A stretch of DNA of 64,000 bases from Sphingomonas koreensis (GTDB lineage Bacteria; Pseudomonadota; Alphaproteobacteria; Sphingomonadales; Sphingomonadaceae), in contig NZ_PGEN01000001.1 in NCBI RefSeq assembly GCF_002797435.1, positions 1,368,501-1,432,500 of the forward strand, written 5' to 3'. The position numbers and the translations under genes were made by a program. A model generated the notes under the pieces. That model did no database searches, was not told where the DNA came from, and saw only the letters and a list, made by a program, of their open reading frames with translations. Shown here one piece after another: positions 49,328 through 58,980 of the stretch. Position 1 is the stretch's first letter; each line of letters opens with the position of its first letter.

Positions 49328-49360
49328 AATCCCGGGTAAATGCCGGGCACGCCCGGGATT
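49328..49360. promoter_or_regulatory. Inverted repeat in a divergent promoter region
   Basis: 9-base arms AATCCCGGG / CCCGGGATT with a 15-base spacer that contains a third GCCGGGC. It lies in the 93-base gap between divergent fatty acid hydroxylase and TRIC genes, where a shared operator would be expected. It may alternatively be a degenerate palindromic repeat. Confidence 0.35.
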
Positions 49361-49393
49361 GATCCGCCGCCCGGGCAATGAGACAGGGAACGG

Positions 49394-50026
49394 ATGACAC
49401 CGCCCGCCCTTGCCCAGCTCGGCACCGTGCTGCCGCTGCTCGACCTGCTCGGCATCGCCCTGTTCGCCGCCACCGGCGCGCTGGCGGCCGCGCGCCACGG
49501 GCAGACGCTGGTCACCGCCGCCTTCTTCGCGCTCATCACCGGGGTCGGGGGCGGCACGATCCGCGACCTTCTGATCGGCGCGCCGGTCTGGTGGGTCCAT
49601 CACCCTTTCGTTTCCGCGCTCTGCCTCGGCGTTGCGCTGCTGATCTGGGTGACGCCCCAGAGATGGTGGCATGGCGCAGCGCTCGACTGGCTCGATGCGC
49701 TCGGCCTCGCCGCTTATGCAGTATTCGGCGCCGCCAAGTCGGTCAGCTTCGGCATCCCGCCGGTTCCCGCCGCGCTGATGGGCGTGCTCACCGCCTGCTG
49801 CGGCGGCATCATCCGCGACGTGCTGGCGGGCGAGCCTTCGATCCTGATGCGTCCGGAGCTGTACGTCACCGCCGCGGCGCTCGCCTCGTGCCTCTATGTG
49901 CTGCTGATGCTCGCCGGGCTGCCGCTGCTGGTCGCTGCGGTGATCGCCGCCGTCGCCGGCTTCGCGCTCCGCGCCGCCGCCATTGCCTGGAAGATCAAGC
50001 TGCCGGCCTATCGCGGCAAGCGCTGA
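49394..50026 (+). CDS. TRIC-family (UPF0126/YicG-like) cation channel
   Basis: A 210-residue inner-membrane protein with seven hydrophobic segments in two repeats. Each repeat carries the kinked-helix motif G-G-x-I/T-I-R-D (first G-G-G-T-I-R-D-L, second G-G-I-I-R-D-V-L-A-G-E). Prokaryotic TRIC proteins are trimeric potassium-selective channels with the pore inside each protomer. The short C-terminus is basic. No operon partner. Confidence 0.9.
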   Translation: MTPPALAQLGTVLPLLDLLGIALFAATGALAAARHGQTLVTAAFFALITGVGGGTIRDLLIGAPVWWVHHPFVSALCLGVALLIWVTPQRWWHGAALDWLDALGLAAYAVFGAAKSVSFGIPPVPAALMGVLTACCGGIIRDVLAGEPSILMRPELYVTAAALASCLYVLLMLAGLPLLVAAVIAAVAGFALRAAAIAWKIKLPAYRGKR

Positions 50027-50046
50027 CGGGTTGCAGGACCGGCCCT

Positions 50047-50433
50047 TCAGGGCTCCATCAGCCAGGCGATCGCTGCGTCGCGGTCGTCGAACAGGCCGAA
50101 ATCGGGCCGCACCTGCTGCAGCCGCTTGACCTGCATCCGCCCGGTCGCGGTCTTCACCACGAACGCGACCTTGCGCGCCCAGATCGCGCGCACCGCCGGA
50201 TTGTCGAACGTCTGCCGGAGCATGTCGATCGTCGCGGTCGGAAGGCTGGGAACCGCGCTCCCGTCATAGAGCGTGACATGCTGGCCCACCGCGTCCCCGA
50301 ACGATCGGACCGCGGCACGCAGTTCCTCGCCAACCCAGGCCGCATCCTCTGGGCCCAGCATCTCGCGAATCTCGAGGATCACCAGCTTGCGCGGGCGATC
50401 CACCTCAAGTCTGTGCGTCAACGGAGCGGACAT
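50047..50433 (-). CDS. SpoIIAA/STAS-like small protein
   Basis: A 128-residue cytoplasmic protein. Alternating beta strands and helices (K-L-V-I-L-E-I-R-E, V-T-L-Y-D-G-S, A-F-V-V-K-T) and the C-terminal F-D-D-R-D-A-A-I-A-W-L match the SpoIIAA-like fold common in alphaproteobacteria. Such proteins bind hydrophobic ligands or partners, but no function is established. It stands alone, divergent from nothing and 20 bases after the convergent TRIC gene. Confidence 0.65.
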   Translation of the reverse strand: MSAPLTHRLEVDRPRKLVILEIREMLGPEDAAWVGEELRAAVRSFGDAVGQHVTLYDGSAVPSLPTATIDMLRQTFDNPAVRAIWARKVAFVVKTATGRMQVKRLQQVRPDFGLFDDRDAAIAWLMEP

Positions 50434-50504
50434 GACGGCCGCGCTCTAACGCAAAGCCGCCGCCAGGTCATTCTCGACGCGTCAATAATATGACGATTCT
50501 CTGC

Positions 50505-51062
50505 CTAGACGCGAACCACGCCGGTTTCGCTGAAGGGCTTGGGCTCGACCGGCGGGGTCACCGCATTGTTGAGCTCGCACTGCCAGATGCCGATATCGAC
50601 CCAGCGGCCTTCCTTGAATCCGATCTCGCGCAGCTGTCCGGCGCGGCGGAAGCCGACCTGCTCGTGGTTGCGGATCGAACTGTCGTTGGGCAGCGAAATC
50701 ACCGCGATCGCCTGGGTAAAGCCCTGCGCGCGCAACGTATCGATCAGCGCCTCATACAGCAGCCTACCGATCCCCTGCCCCTGCACGGCCCCCGCGACAT
50801 AGACCGACGTCTCGACGACATAACGGTACGCCGCCCGCTCGCGGAAGCGCGTCGCATAGGCATAGCCCAGCACGCCCTTGCCCTCGCCGTTGGTCGCGAC
50901 GATCCACGGCAGCAGCCCGTCCGACGCCTCCATCCGGCTGCGCATCTGACGCGCATCGGGGGGATCGAACTCGAAGCTCACCGTACCGGTCAGCACATAG
51001 GGCGCATAGATGGCGGCGATCGCCGCGGCGTCGCCCGGCTCGGCTGCGCGAAGCTGGATCAC
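50505..51062 (-). CDS. GNAT acetyltransferase, phosphinothricin-acetyltransferase-like
   Basis: A 185-residue single GNAT domain. A-A-E-P-G-D-A-A-A-I-A-A-I-Y-A-P-Y-V opens the fold as in the PAT/Pat branch. The acetyl-CoA loop is V-Q-G-Q-G-I-G-R-L-L-Y, and N-D-S-S-I-R-N-H-E-Q-V-G-F closes it. Relatives acetylate glufosinate, methionine sulfoximine or similar amino acids. The GTG start overlaps the sppA stop as GTGA, so the two are coupled. Confidence 0.88.
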   Translation of the reverse strand: MIQLRAAEPGDAAAIAAIYAPYVLTGTVSFEFDPPDARQMRSRMEASDGLLPWIVATNGEGKGVLGYAYATRFRERAAYRYVVETSVYVAGAVQGQGIGRLLYEALIDTLRAQGFTQAIAVISLPNDSSIRNHEQVGFRRAGQLREIGFKEGRWVDIGIWQCELNNAVTPPVEPKPFSETGVVRV

Positions 51063-52954
51063 AGGCCGACCCTCGCAAGAATGAGGTCGATCAGCCTGGC
51101 GTCCGCCCGCATCGTCGTCGCGGCCGGACCGAACGCCCCGCACTCCAGGCAGCGTGCCTGCATCGACGATCCCATCGCCAGCCGCTTGGCGTCTCCCAGC
51201 GCCTGGCCGAACACCGCACGCCGCTCGGCCGCGATACGGGCATAGATGTCGCCGCCGCTCTCGGGCGTGGCTTCCTCTTCCTCGTCGCCGCCGCTCATCG
51301 CGAAACCGGCGACGAGCTGCTCGAACCAGCTCGGCTCCTTCTCCAGATAGAGCGCGTGCACCTTGGCCGGGTCCAGCTTGGCGCGCTTCGCCGCTTCGGC
51401 GACCGCGTCGCCCAGGTTGCCGAACCGGTCGACCAGCCCGAGCTGGCGCGCGGTGCCGCCGTCCCAGACGCGGCCCTGGCCGATCTCGTCCACCCGCTGC
51501 GGGGTCAGCTTGCGCGACTGTGCGACCAGTCCGATGAAGCGGCCATAGCCCTGCTCGATCGCCGACTGCAGCACGCCGTCGATCACCTCGTTGGTACCCG
51601 CATAGAGGTCCGGCTGGCCGGTCAGCGGGGTGGTCTTCACCCCGTCGCTGGTCACGCCGATCTTGGCGAGCGTGTTCTCGAAGGTCGGGATGATGCCGAA
51701 GATGCCGATCGATCCGGTGATCGTGTTCGGCTCGGCGAAGATCACGTCGCCCGGGGTCGAGACCCAGTAGCCGCCCGAGGCGGCCAGGCTGCCCATCGAT
51801 ACGACGACCGGCAGCTTCTGCGCCTTGGCCTGCAGGATCGCCTGGCGGATCCGCTCGGAGGCCAGCGCCGAACCGCCCGGCGAATCGACCCGCACCACCA
51901 GCGCCTTCAGCTTCTTCTCGGCCAATCCCTTGAGCAGCAGCGCCGAGACGGTGTCGCCGCCCGCGGTGCCCGGCCCGGCCTTGCCGTCGATGATCTCGCC
52001 CGCGACGGTGATAACGCCGATCGCGTCGCCATCCTTCTTCGCCGGATTGGCTTCCAGCCAGTTGGCGAGCTTGATCGCCTTGTAATTGCCTGCGGGCTTG
52101 TTCGCGTCCGAGCCCGCAATCTCGGCGACGCGCTTGCCGAACGCCAGCCGGTCGCCGAGCTTGTCGACCAGCCCCGCATTCAAATTGGCCTTGGCGATAT
52201 CGCCGTTCGCGGCCGCGACGACCACGTCGGGCTGGGCGATCGTCTGCGCGATCTGCGCCTTGGGCCGCGCCTTCTTCACCGCTTCCTGCCACTGGCCGAA
52301 GATCGTGCCATAGAGCGCTTCGTTCGCCGCCTTCGCCTCGGGCGACTGGCCGGTCAGGATATAGGGTTCGACCGCCGACTTGAACTTGCCGACCTTGTAG
52401 ACGTGCGTGGTGACGCCGAGCTTGTCGATCAGTCCCTTGTAATAGAGGCGCGAGCCGCCCGGACCGCTGAACAGCATGCCGCCCATCGGGTCGACCCAGA
52501 TTTCGCTGGCATTTGCGGCGAGCAGATAGCTGCTGTCGGTATAGCCGGTGGCATAGGCAAGTACCGGTTTTCCGGCCGCGCGCACCCGCGCGATCGCCTG
52601 CCCCACCTCGGCCACCGCCGCCGGATAGCCGCCCATGAACCGGTCGAGATCGAGGACCACCGCCTTGACGCGGGCGTCGGTCTTCGCGGCGTCGAGCGCG
52701 CGGACCAGATCGCGCAAGCGATGCTCGCGGATCGTCTCGCCGCCACCCAGCGCCGCAAAGGGATCGGCTTCGGAAGGCTGTTCGACGATCATCCCGTCGA
52801 TGTTGAGCACCAGCGCGCCGTCCTTGACCGCCGCCGGATTGGGCCGTGCCGAGAGTATCGCAAACAGGCCGATGAAGAACAGCAGCATGAAGAGCAGGAC
52901 CAGTCCGTCCTTGATCCCGACCAGCAGCTTCCATGCGCCGCGTACCAGTTTCAC
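51059..52954 (-). CDS. sppA: Signal peptide peptidase SppA, long (67 kDa) form
   Basis: Inner-membrane serine protease that degrades cleaved signal peptides. One N-terminal membrane anchor (about 14-36) is followed by two tandem S49 domains. The first contributes the catalytic lysine in V-G-K-F-K-S-A-V-E-P near residue 205, and the second carries the nucleophile in S-M-G-S-L-A-A-S-G-G-Y. The 631 residues match the E. coli-type double-domain enzyme. The final 50 residues include an acidic E-E-E-E-A stretch and C-L-E-C, beyond the conserved part. It is the first gene of a pair with the GNAT gene. Confidence 0.94.
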   Translation of the reverse strand: MKLVRGAWKLLVGIKDGLVLLFMLLFFIGLFAILSARPNPAAVKDGALVLNIDGMIVEQPSEADPFAALGGGETIREHRLRDLVRALDAAKTDARVKAVVLDLDRFMGGYPAAVAEVGQAIARVRAAGKPVLAYATGYTDSSYLLAANASEIWVDPMGGMLFSGPGGSRLYYKGLIDKLGVTTHVYKVGKFKSAVEPYILTGQSPEAKAANEALYGTIFGQWQEAVKKARPKAQIAQTIAQPDVVVAAANGDIAKANLNAGLVDKLGDRLAFGKRVAEIAGSDANKPAGNYKAIKLANWLEANPAKKDGDAIGVITVAGEIIDGKAGPGTAGGDTVSALLLKGLAEKKLKALVVRVDSPGGSALASERIRQAILQAKAQKLPVVVSMGSLAASGGYWVSTPGDVIFAEPNTITGSIGIFGIIPTFENTLAKIGVTSDGVKTTPLTGQPDLYAGTNEVIDGVLQSAIEQGYGRFIGLVAQSRKLTPQRVDEIGQGRVWDGGTARQLGLVDRFGNLGDAVAEAAKRAKLDPAKVHALYLEKEPSWFEQLVAGFAMSGGDEEEEATPESGGDIYARIAAERRAVFGQALGDAKRLAMGSSMQARCLECGAFGPAATTMRADARLIDLILARVGL

Positions 52955-53522
52955 GTTCTCAGCTCCTCAGGATGCCCCGCGTCCCTTGACGCACAGGTAA
53001 GGCTTTGGAGCAAGCGATAACGAGACTGTGTTAAGGACGCAATACAGGGACATTGCCCGGCGTCCTCGGAAGGGCCGGCGCACACCTGCCGTCATCCCGG
53101 CCTTGTACCGGGATCCACCGGGAGGCAGCGCATGGACCAAAGGCTCAAGCCCGCCGGCGAGGCGCCGTGGATCCCGGAACAAGGCCCGGATGACGAGGAA
53201 GAGGGGATGATGCAGCGAGTCTCCCGCCCTTGAAGCGACAGCTTCCACATCGCCGAAATCCGCCAATCCTGATCGAACGCTCGCCGCGAACACCCTGCCC
53301 TTCACCGGCCGCACTGCCAGTTCGCCGAGCACCCCGGCCCCTTGCAATCGATACTTTCACGCATCGACAATTCTACAGAATTCCATTCAAGACATAGGGT
53401 TCCACGACATTGAGATGATTTGTAGTTACTCAAATCTCTATTTCGATCATACTTACCGTTTACTGCCAGCCGAAAGGTTCCCCGGCTCGCCGGATTCTTT
53501 TGCGGACTCGCCGCCCCCGCGG
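52955..53522. other. Non-coding region between sppA and groES
   Basis: No convincing gene is seen in these 570 bases. They contain the sppA promoter side, family B repeat copy 2 (53090-53196), and a conspicuously AT-rich stretch from about 53360 to 53465 that may act as an upstream activating element or mark an old insertion. Short open frames here have no ribosome sites or family resemblance. Confidence 0.6.
53090..53196. repeat. Palindromic intergenic repeat, family B, copy 2
   Basis: A 107-base element starting CGTCATCCCGGCCTTGTACC and ending in GTGGATCCCGGAACAAGG plus CCCGGATGACG. It shares its ends, length and the CGGGAGG motif with copy 1 at 8226-8331. Confidence 0.85.
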
Positions 53523-53550
53523 TTGACGATGCCCGACCCCGCATCCATAT
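53523..53550 (+). promoter_or_regulatory. Heat-shock-like promoter of groESL
   Basis: TTGACG at 53523-53528 and CCATAT at 53545-53550 are separated by 16 bases. The CCATAT box resembles the -10 element of alphaproteobacterial RpoH promoters, while the TTGAC element suits both sigma-70 and RpoH. The CIRCE operator starts ten bases after the -10 box. Confidence 0.6.
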
Positions 53551-53559
53551 GCCGGGCGC

Positions 53560-53584
53560 TGGCACTCGCTTCAGGGGAGTGCCA
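53560..53584. promoter_or_regulatory. CIRCE operator for HrcA
   Basis: TGGCACTC, nine bases, GAGTGCCA: arms and spacer match the CIRCE consensus TTAGCACTC-N9-GAGTGCTAA except at the outer positions, which remain complementary. Its place just before groES is the classical one, so HrcA repression is very likely. Confidence 0.92.
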
Positions 53585-53614
53585 ACAATTTCAACCACTG
53601 TTCAGGAGAGCTCC

Positions 53615-53902
53615 ATGAACTTTCGTCCGCTGCACGACCGCGTGCTCGTTCGTCGCGTCGAGGCCGAGGCCAAGACCGCCGGCGGCATCATCATCCCCGA
53701 CACCGCCCAGGAAAAGCCGCAGGAAGGCGAAGTCGTCGCCGCCGGTTCGGGCGCCAAGAACGAGAAGGGCGAAGTGACCCCGCTCGACGTCAAGGCCGGC
53801 GACCGCATCCTGTTCGGCAAGTGGTCGGGCACCGAGGTCAAGGTCAACGGCGAAGACCTGCTGATCATGAAGGAAAGCGATATCCTCGGGATCATCGCCT
53901 GA
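53615..53902 (+). CDS. groES: Co-chaperonin GroES
   Basis: A 95-residue heptameric lid of the GroEL chaperonin. [12 protein letters not shown] opens the protein, the mobile loop has [10 protein letters not shown], and [16 protein letters not shown] lies in the core. AGGAGAG precedes the ATG. It is expressed from a CIRCE-controlled promoter together with groEL, 78 bases downstream. Confidence 0.98.
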   Translation: MNFRPLHDRVLVRRVEAEAKTAGGIIIPDTAQEKPQEGEVVAAGSGAKNEKGEVTPLDVKAGDRILFGKWSGTEVKVNGEDLLIMKESDILGIIA

Positions 53903-53950
53903 CCTCATTCACCGCACCGCCTCGCACAGGCGCGGCAGTGTGACCTTTGA

Positions 53951-55624
<1,674 letters not shown>

Positions 55625-55632
55625 TCGAGAAC

Positions 55633-55661
55633 GGCCTGGATTAGCCGCGCTAATCCAGGCC
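55633..55661. terminator. Perfect hairpin after groEL
   Basis: 13-base perfect arms (GGCCTGGATTAGC and its complement) around CGC lie nine bases after the stop. No long U-tract follows. It probably stabilises or ends the groESL message. Confidence 0.7.
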
Positions 55662-55768
55662 TCGTTCCGATCCGGACGGCGGGTCGCGCAGCGAGCCCGA
55701 CCGACGAGTCCCGGCTTTGCCGGGACCGGATCCAGACGACCCGGCCTACCGGCTGGACCAAAAGCAAA

Positions 55769-55800
55769 GGGCCGGCGGAGCGATCCGCCGGCCCTTTCTT
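55769..55800 (+). terminator. Rho-independent terminator downstream of groEL
   Basis: 11-base perfect GC stem (GGGCCGGCGGA / TCCGCCGGCCC) with a 4-base loop and a T-rich tail TTTCTTCTT. It insulates groESL from the following acyltransferase unit. Confidence 0.88.
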
Positions 55801-55865
55801 CTTGTCTGCTTTCCGAAATTTAACGCTTGCCCGCTAACCCGTGGCATAGGGGGACGGGAACGGCC

Positions 55866-57062
55866 ATGAACGCGGCGAAGGCCATTGATCGATCGATTGT
55901 CCGTGAGGCGGCGTCCACGCTGCACCTCGCGCCAGCCGCGCTGTCCGCCGATTTCCTTCCGCTCGGCCTGACCGACCCCGCCCTTGCCGCCGAGTGGGAC
56001 GATCTCGCCGCGAACGCCTCCGAACCCAATGCCTTCATGGAACGCTGGTTCGTCACCGCGGGCACCGCGCATCTTCCCCCCCGCCAGGGCCGCCTGCTCG
56101 CCGTCCGCGCCGACGAGCAACTCATCGGTCTGCTCCCGCTCACCATGGAAACGCGCTACGGTCGCCTGCCGATCGCACATGTCGAGAACTGGCTCCATTA
56201 TCACTGCTTCCTCGGCGGCCCGCTGCTCCGCCATGGCCATGAGGCCGCCGGCTGGACCGCGATCCTCGCCGCGCTCGACACCGATCCGCAGTCGCGCGGT
56301 CTGCTGCACCTCACCGGGCTGGTCGAGGACGGCCCGGTCCACCGCGCCCTGCTCGCCGCCGCGAACCGCCCCTGCGACACCGTCCACCGGATCGAGCGCG
56401 CACTGCTCCAGAGCGACCTGTCGCCCACCGCCTATTACGAAGCCACGGTGCGCAAGAAGAAGCGCAAGGAGATCAAGCGCCTCCAGTCGCGCCTCGCCGA
56501 ATTGGGCAGCGTCACCACCACGCGGCTCACCGGTCGCGCCGACCTCCCCGCCTGGATCGACACCTATCTCGCGCTGGAAAAATCCGGCTGGAAGGGTCGC
56601 GCGGGTTCGGCGCTCGCCAGCGAGCCGCACACCGCCGCCTTCTTCCGCGACGCGCTCACCGGCGCGTTCGACGCTGGCCAGCTCGAACTCCTCCGCCTCG
56701 ACCTTGACGGCGAGCCGCTGGCGATGCTGGTCAACTTCCTCACCGCCCCCGGCTCCTTCTCGTTCAAGACCGCGTTCGACGAGGCATTTTCCCGCTACTC
56801 CCCCGGCGTGCTGATCCAGCTCGAGAATCTCGCTATTCTCGACAATCCCGCCATCGCCTGGATGGACAGCTGCGCCGCCGCCGACCACCCGATGATCGAC
56901 AGCCTGTGGGGCGAGCGCCGTGCCATCGTCCGCGTCACCCTGCCGCTCTCCGGCTGGCGCAGCCGCACCCTCTTCCGTGTCGCCCGCGCCGTCGAGCGCG
57001 CCGCGCAAGCCATCCGCAACCGCCGCACGCGCCCGCAAGCGCCTCCGGAGACCGAAGAATGA
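55866..57062 (+). CDS. BioF2/CelD-like acyltransferase (Acetyltransf_6, FemAB/GNAT superfamily)
   Basis: A 398-residue cytoplasmic protein. An N-terminal region (about 25-170) is followed by the Acetyltransf_6 domain (about 175-330). That domain opens with a lysine/arginine-rich K-K-K-R-K-E-I-K-R-L-Q-S-R-L-A-E-L-G helix, typical of the family, and ends with F-K-T-A-F-D-E-A-F-S-R-Y-S-P-G. FemAB/CelD relatives transfer aminoacyl or acetyl groups to cell-envelope precursors. The basic C-terminal tail (R-x-R-R-T-R-P) is not conserved in the family. The ATG at 55866 is preferred to the frame opening at 55827. The stop overlaps the oxygenase start (ATGA). Confidence 0.8.
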   Translation: MNAAKAIDRSIVREAASTLHLAPAALSADFLPLGLTDPALAAEWDDLAANASEPNAFMERWFVTAGTAHLPPRQGRLLAVRADEQLIGLLPLTMETRYGRLPIAHVENWLHYHCFLGGPLLRHGHEAAGWTAILAALDTDPQSRGLLHLTGLVEDGPVHRALLAAANRPCDTVHRIERALLQSDLSPTAYYEATVRKKKRKEIKRLQSRLAELGSVTTTRLTGRADLPAWIDTYLALEKSGWKGRAGSALASEPHTAAFFRDALTGAFDAGQLELLRLDLDGEPLAMLVNFLTAPGSFSFKTAFDEAFSRYSPGVLIQLENLAILDNPAIAWMDSCAAADHPMIDSLWGERRAIVRVTLPLSGWRSRTLFRVARAVERAAQAIRNRRTRPQAPPETEE

Positions 57063-57943
57063 CCGCTACCCGCCTCGCGCCGGCAACTGTGTTCGACACC
57101 GACGCCCGCGCGCGTTTCGCCACTCTCTATCCCGAGCAGCCGGGCAAGATCGCCCACGCCCTCACCGGCCATAAGCTGTTCGAACTTGAGGCGCTGGTCG
57201 AACTCTCGCAGCGCATCCGCCCGGTCGATGTCGAACAGAATCTCGCCAACCTCCCGATCGAGGTCGATCCGTCCACGGTGCAGCATAACGGCCTGTCGGT
57301 CGCCGACTCGATCCGTTCGATCGAGCAGAACGGCTCGTGGATGGTGCTCAAGTTCATCGAGCAGGATGCTGTCTATCGCCAGCTCCTCGACGAGATCCTC
57401 GACGAGCTTCAGCCGGTGGTGGCGGCCCGCACCGGCGCGATGATCAAGCGCGAAGCGTTCGTCTTCGTCTCCTCGCCCGGCGCGGTCACGCCCTTCCACA
57501 TGGACCCGGAGCACAACATCCTGCTCCAGCTGCGGGGTGAGAAGACGATGACGCTCTTCCCCGCCGCCGATCCCGAGCTGACCCCCGGCGCGCTGCAGGA
57601 GGAATTCCATCGCGGTGCCCACCGCAACCTGCCCTATCGCGACGCCTTCCTGCCCAAGGGTCAGCCGATCCCGCTCACGCCCGGGGAAGGCCTCTATGTT
57701 CCGGTCAAGGCGCCGCACTGGGTACAGAACGGCGCTGCCACCTCGGTCTCGCTGTCGGTCACCTGGCGCTCCGAATGGAGCTACCGCGAGGCCGACGCCC
57801 ACGCCTTCAACCGCCTGCTGCGCGGCGCGGGCCTCAGCCCCGCCATGCCTGCGCGCTATCCGCGCCAGAACATGCTCAAGGCCTATGCCTGGCGCGCCAT
57901 CGCCAAGGCGCGACGGCTAGCAGGAAATCCCGACCCGCAATGA
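57059..57943 (+). CDS. JmjC/FIH-like 2-oxoglutarate- and Fe(II)-dependent oxygenase
   Basis: A 294-residue cupin_8/JmjC-fold protein. The metal triad is H147-x-D149 with H220. In the same block N153 and K162 keep the spacing of N205 and K214 in human FIH, where the lysine binds 2-oxoglutarate. The stretch N-x-L-L-Q-L-R-G-E-K-T-M-T-L-F-P-A is diagnostic of the family. Members hydroxylate protein side chains, ribosomal proteins or small molecules. The gene lies between two acyltransferase genes with four-base overlaps on both sides, so the three products probably act on one substrate. Confidence 0.85.
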   Translation: MTATRLAPATVFDTDARARFATLYPEQPGKIAHALTGHKLFELEALVELSQRIRPVDVEQNLANLPIEVDPSTVQHNGLSVADSIRSIEQNGSWMVLKFIEQDAVYRQLLDEILDELQPVVAARTGAMIKREAFVFVSSPGAVTPFHMDPEHNILLQLRGEKTMTLFPAADPELTPGALQEEFHRGAHRNLPYRDAFLPKGQPIPLTPGEGLYVPVKAPHWVQNGAATSVSLSVTWRSEWSYREADAHAFNRLLRGAGLSPAMPARYPRQNMLKAYAWRAIAKARRLAGNPDPQ

Positions 57944-58980
57944 CCGCCCCCCTACCCCTGGCCGCCAGCCACGACGCCGCGCGCCTCCATGAGTCGCTCG
58001 ACGGTATCGCGCGTGCCGCGTCCAGGGCCGCGCAGCCGGGCTTCTACGACCGCCACGATTGGCTCGCGCTCACCCATGCGCACATCTATCCCAGCGATCC
58101 GCTCGCCATCGCCAGCGTGCGCGAGGGCGATGCCACTGCCTGGCTGCCACTGCGTGACTGCGGCGGTGGGCACGGCCGCGGCTTGGCGAGCTGGTACACG
58201 CTCGCTTTCGCACCGCTCTTCACGCCGGGCACCGATCCGGACACCCGCGCCCGCCTGCTCGGCGAGATCGCCCGCATCCTTCGCCGCCGCTTCGATACGC
58301 TCAGCCTCTGGCCGCTAGAAGCCGATGTCGCCGCCGAGCTTCAGGCGGCGTTCCGGGCGCAAGGCTGGCTGCCGCGTCTTCAGTTCGAGACCGCCAACTG
58401 GGTCGCCGAGACCGCCGGCCTCGATTTCGACGCCTATTGGGCCAATCGCCCGTCGAAACTGCGCAACACCGTTCGCCGCCGGACAAAGAACTCGCCCTTC
58501 ACCACCGACGTGCTCGATCGCTTCGACGATGCCGCGTGGGATGCGTACGAGACAGTCTATGCGCAGAGCTGGAAGCCGGACGAAGGAGCTCCCGACTTCC
58601 TCCGCGCCGCCGCGGCAGCAGAAGGAGCGGCGGGCACGCTTCGCCTCGGCATCGCGCGGCGCGACGGCGTTCCGGTCGCTGCTCAATTCTGGACGGTCGA
58701 GAACGGCCACGCCACGATCCACAAGCTCGCCTATCTTGAAAGCGAACGCGAGCATTCACCGGGCACGCTGCTGTCCGTGGCAATGTTCCGCCATGTCCTC
58801 GATCGGGATCGTCCGGCGATGATCGATTATGGCAATGGCAACGAGCCATACAAGGCCGAGTGGATGGACACTCGGCGCGAGCGCTTCCGCCTGCGCCTGT
58901 TCAACCTTCGCAGTGTCGGCGGCCTCTCTCAGGGTGTAAGCCGCGCCGCCCGCGCCGCGCTCCGCCGGATCACGGGCTAG
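57940..58980 (+). CDS. CelD-like acyltransferase (Acetyltransf_6)
   Basis: A 346-residue second acyltransferase of the unit. The domain (about 155-320) begins with S-K-L-R-N-T-V-R-R-R-T-K and ends with the characteristic I-D-Y-G-N-G-N-E-P-Y-K-A-E-W-M, an almost textbook Acetyltransf_6 ending. The N-terminal half (20-145) has a degenerate GNAT-like look: G-F-Y-D-R-H-D-W-L and later L-S-L-W-P-L-E. It shares little with the first enzyme of the unit beyond the family signatures, so the two are not recent duplicates. Its stop overlaps the convergent methyltransferase gene by 11 bases. Confidence 0.8.
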   Translation: MTAPLPLAASHDAARLHESLDGIARAASRAAQPGFYDRHDWLALTHAHIYPSDPLAIASVREGDATAWLPLRDCGGGHGRGLASWYTLAFAPLFTPGTDPDTRARLLGEIARILRRRFDTLSLWPLEADVAAELQAAFRAQGWLPRLQFETANWVAETAGLDFDAYWANRPSKLRNTVRRRTKNSPFTTDVLDRFDDAAWDAYETVYAQSWKPDEGAPDFLRAAAAAEGAAGTLRLGIARRDGVPVAAQFWTVENGHATIHKLAYLESEREHSPGTLLSVAMFRHVLDRDRPAMIDYGNGNEPYKAEWMDTRRERFRLRLFNLRSVGGLSQGVSRAARAALRRITG

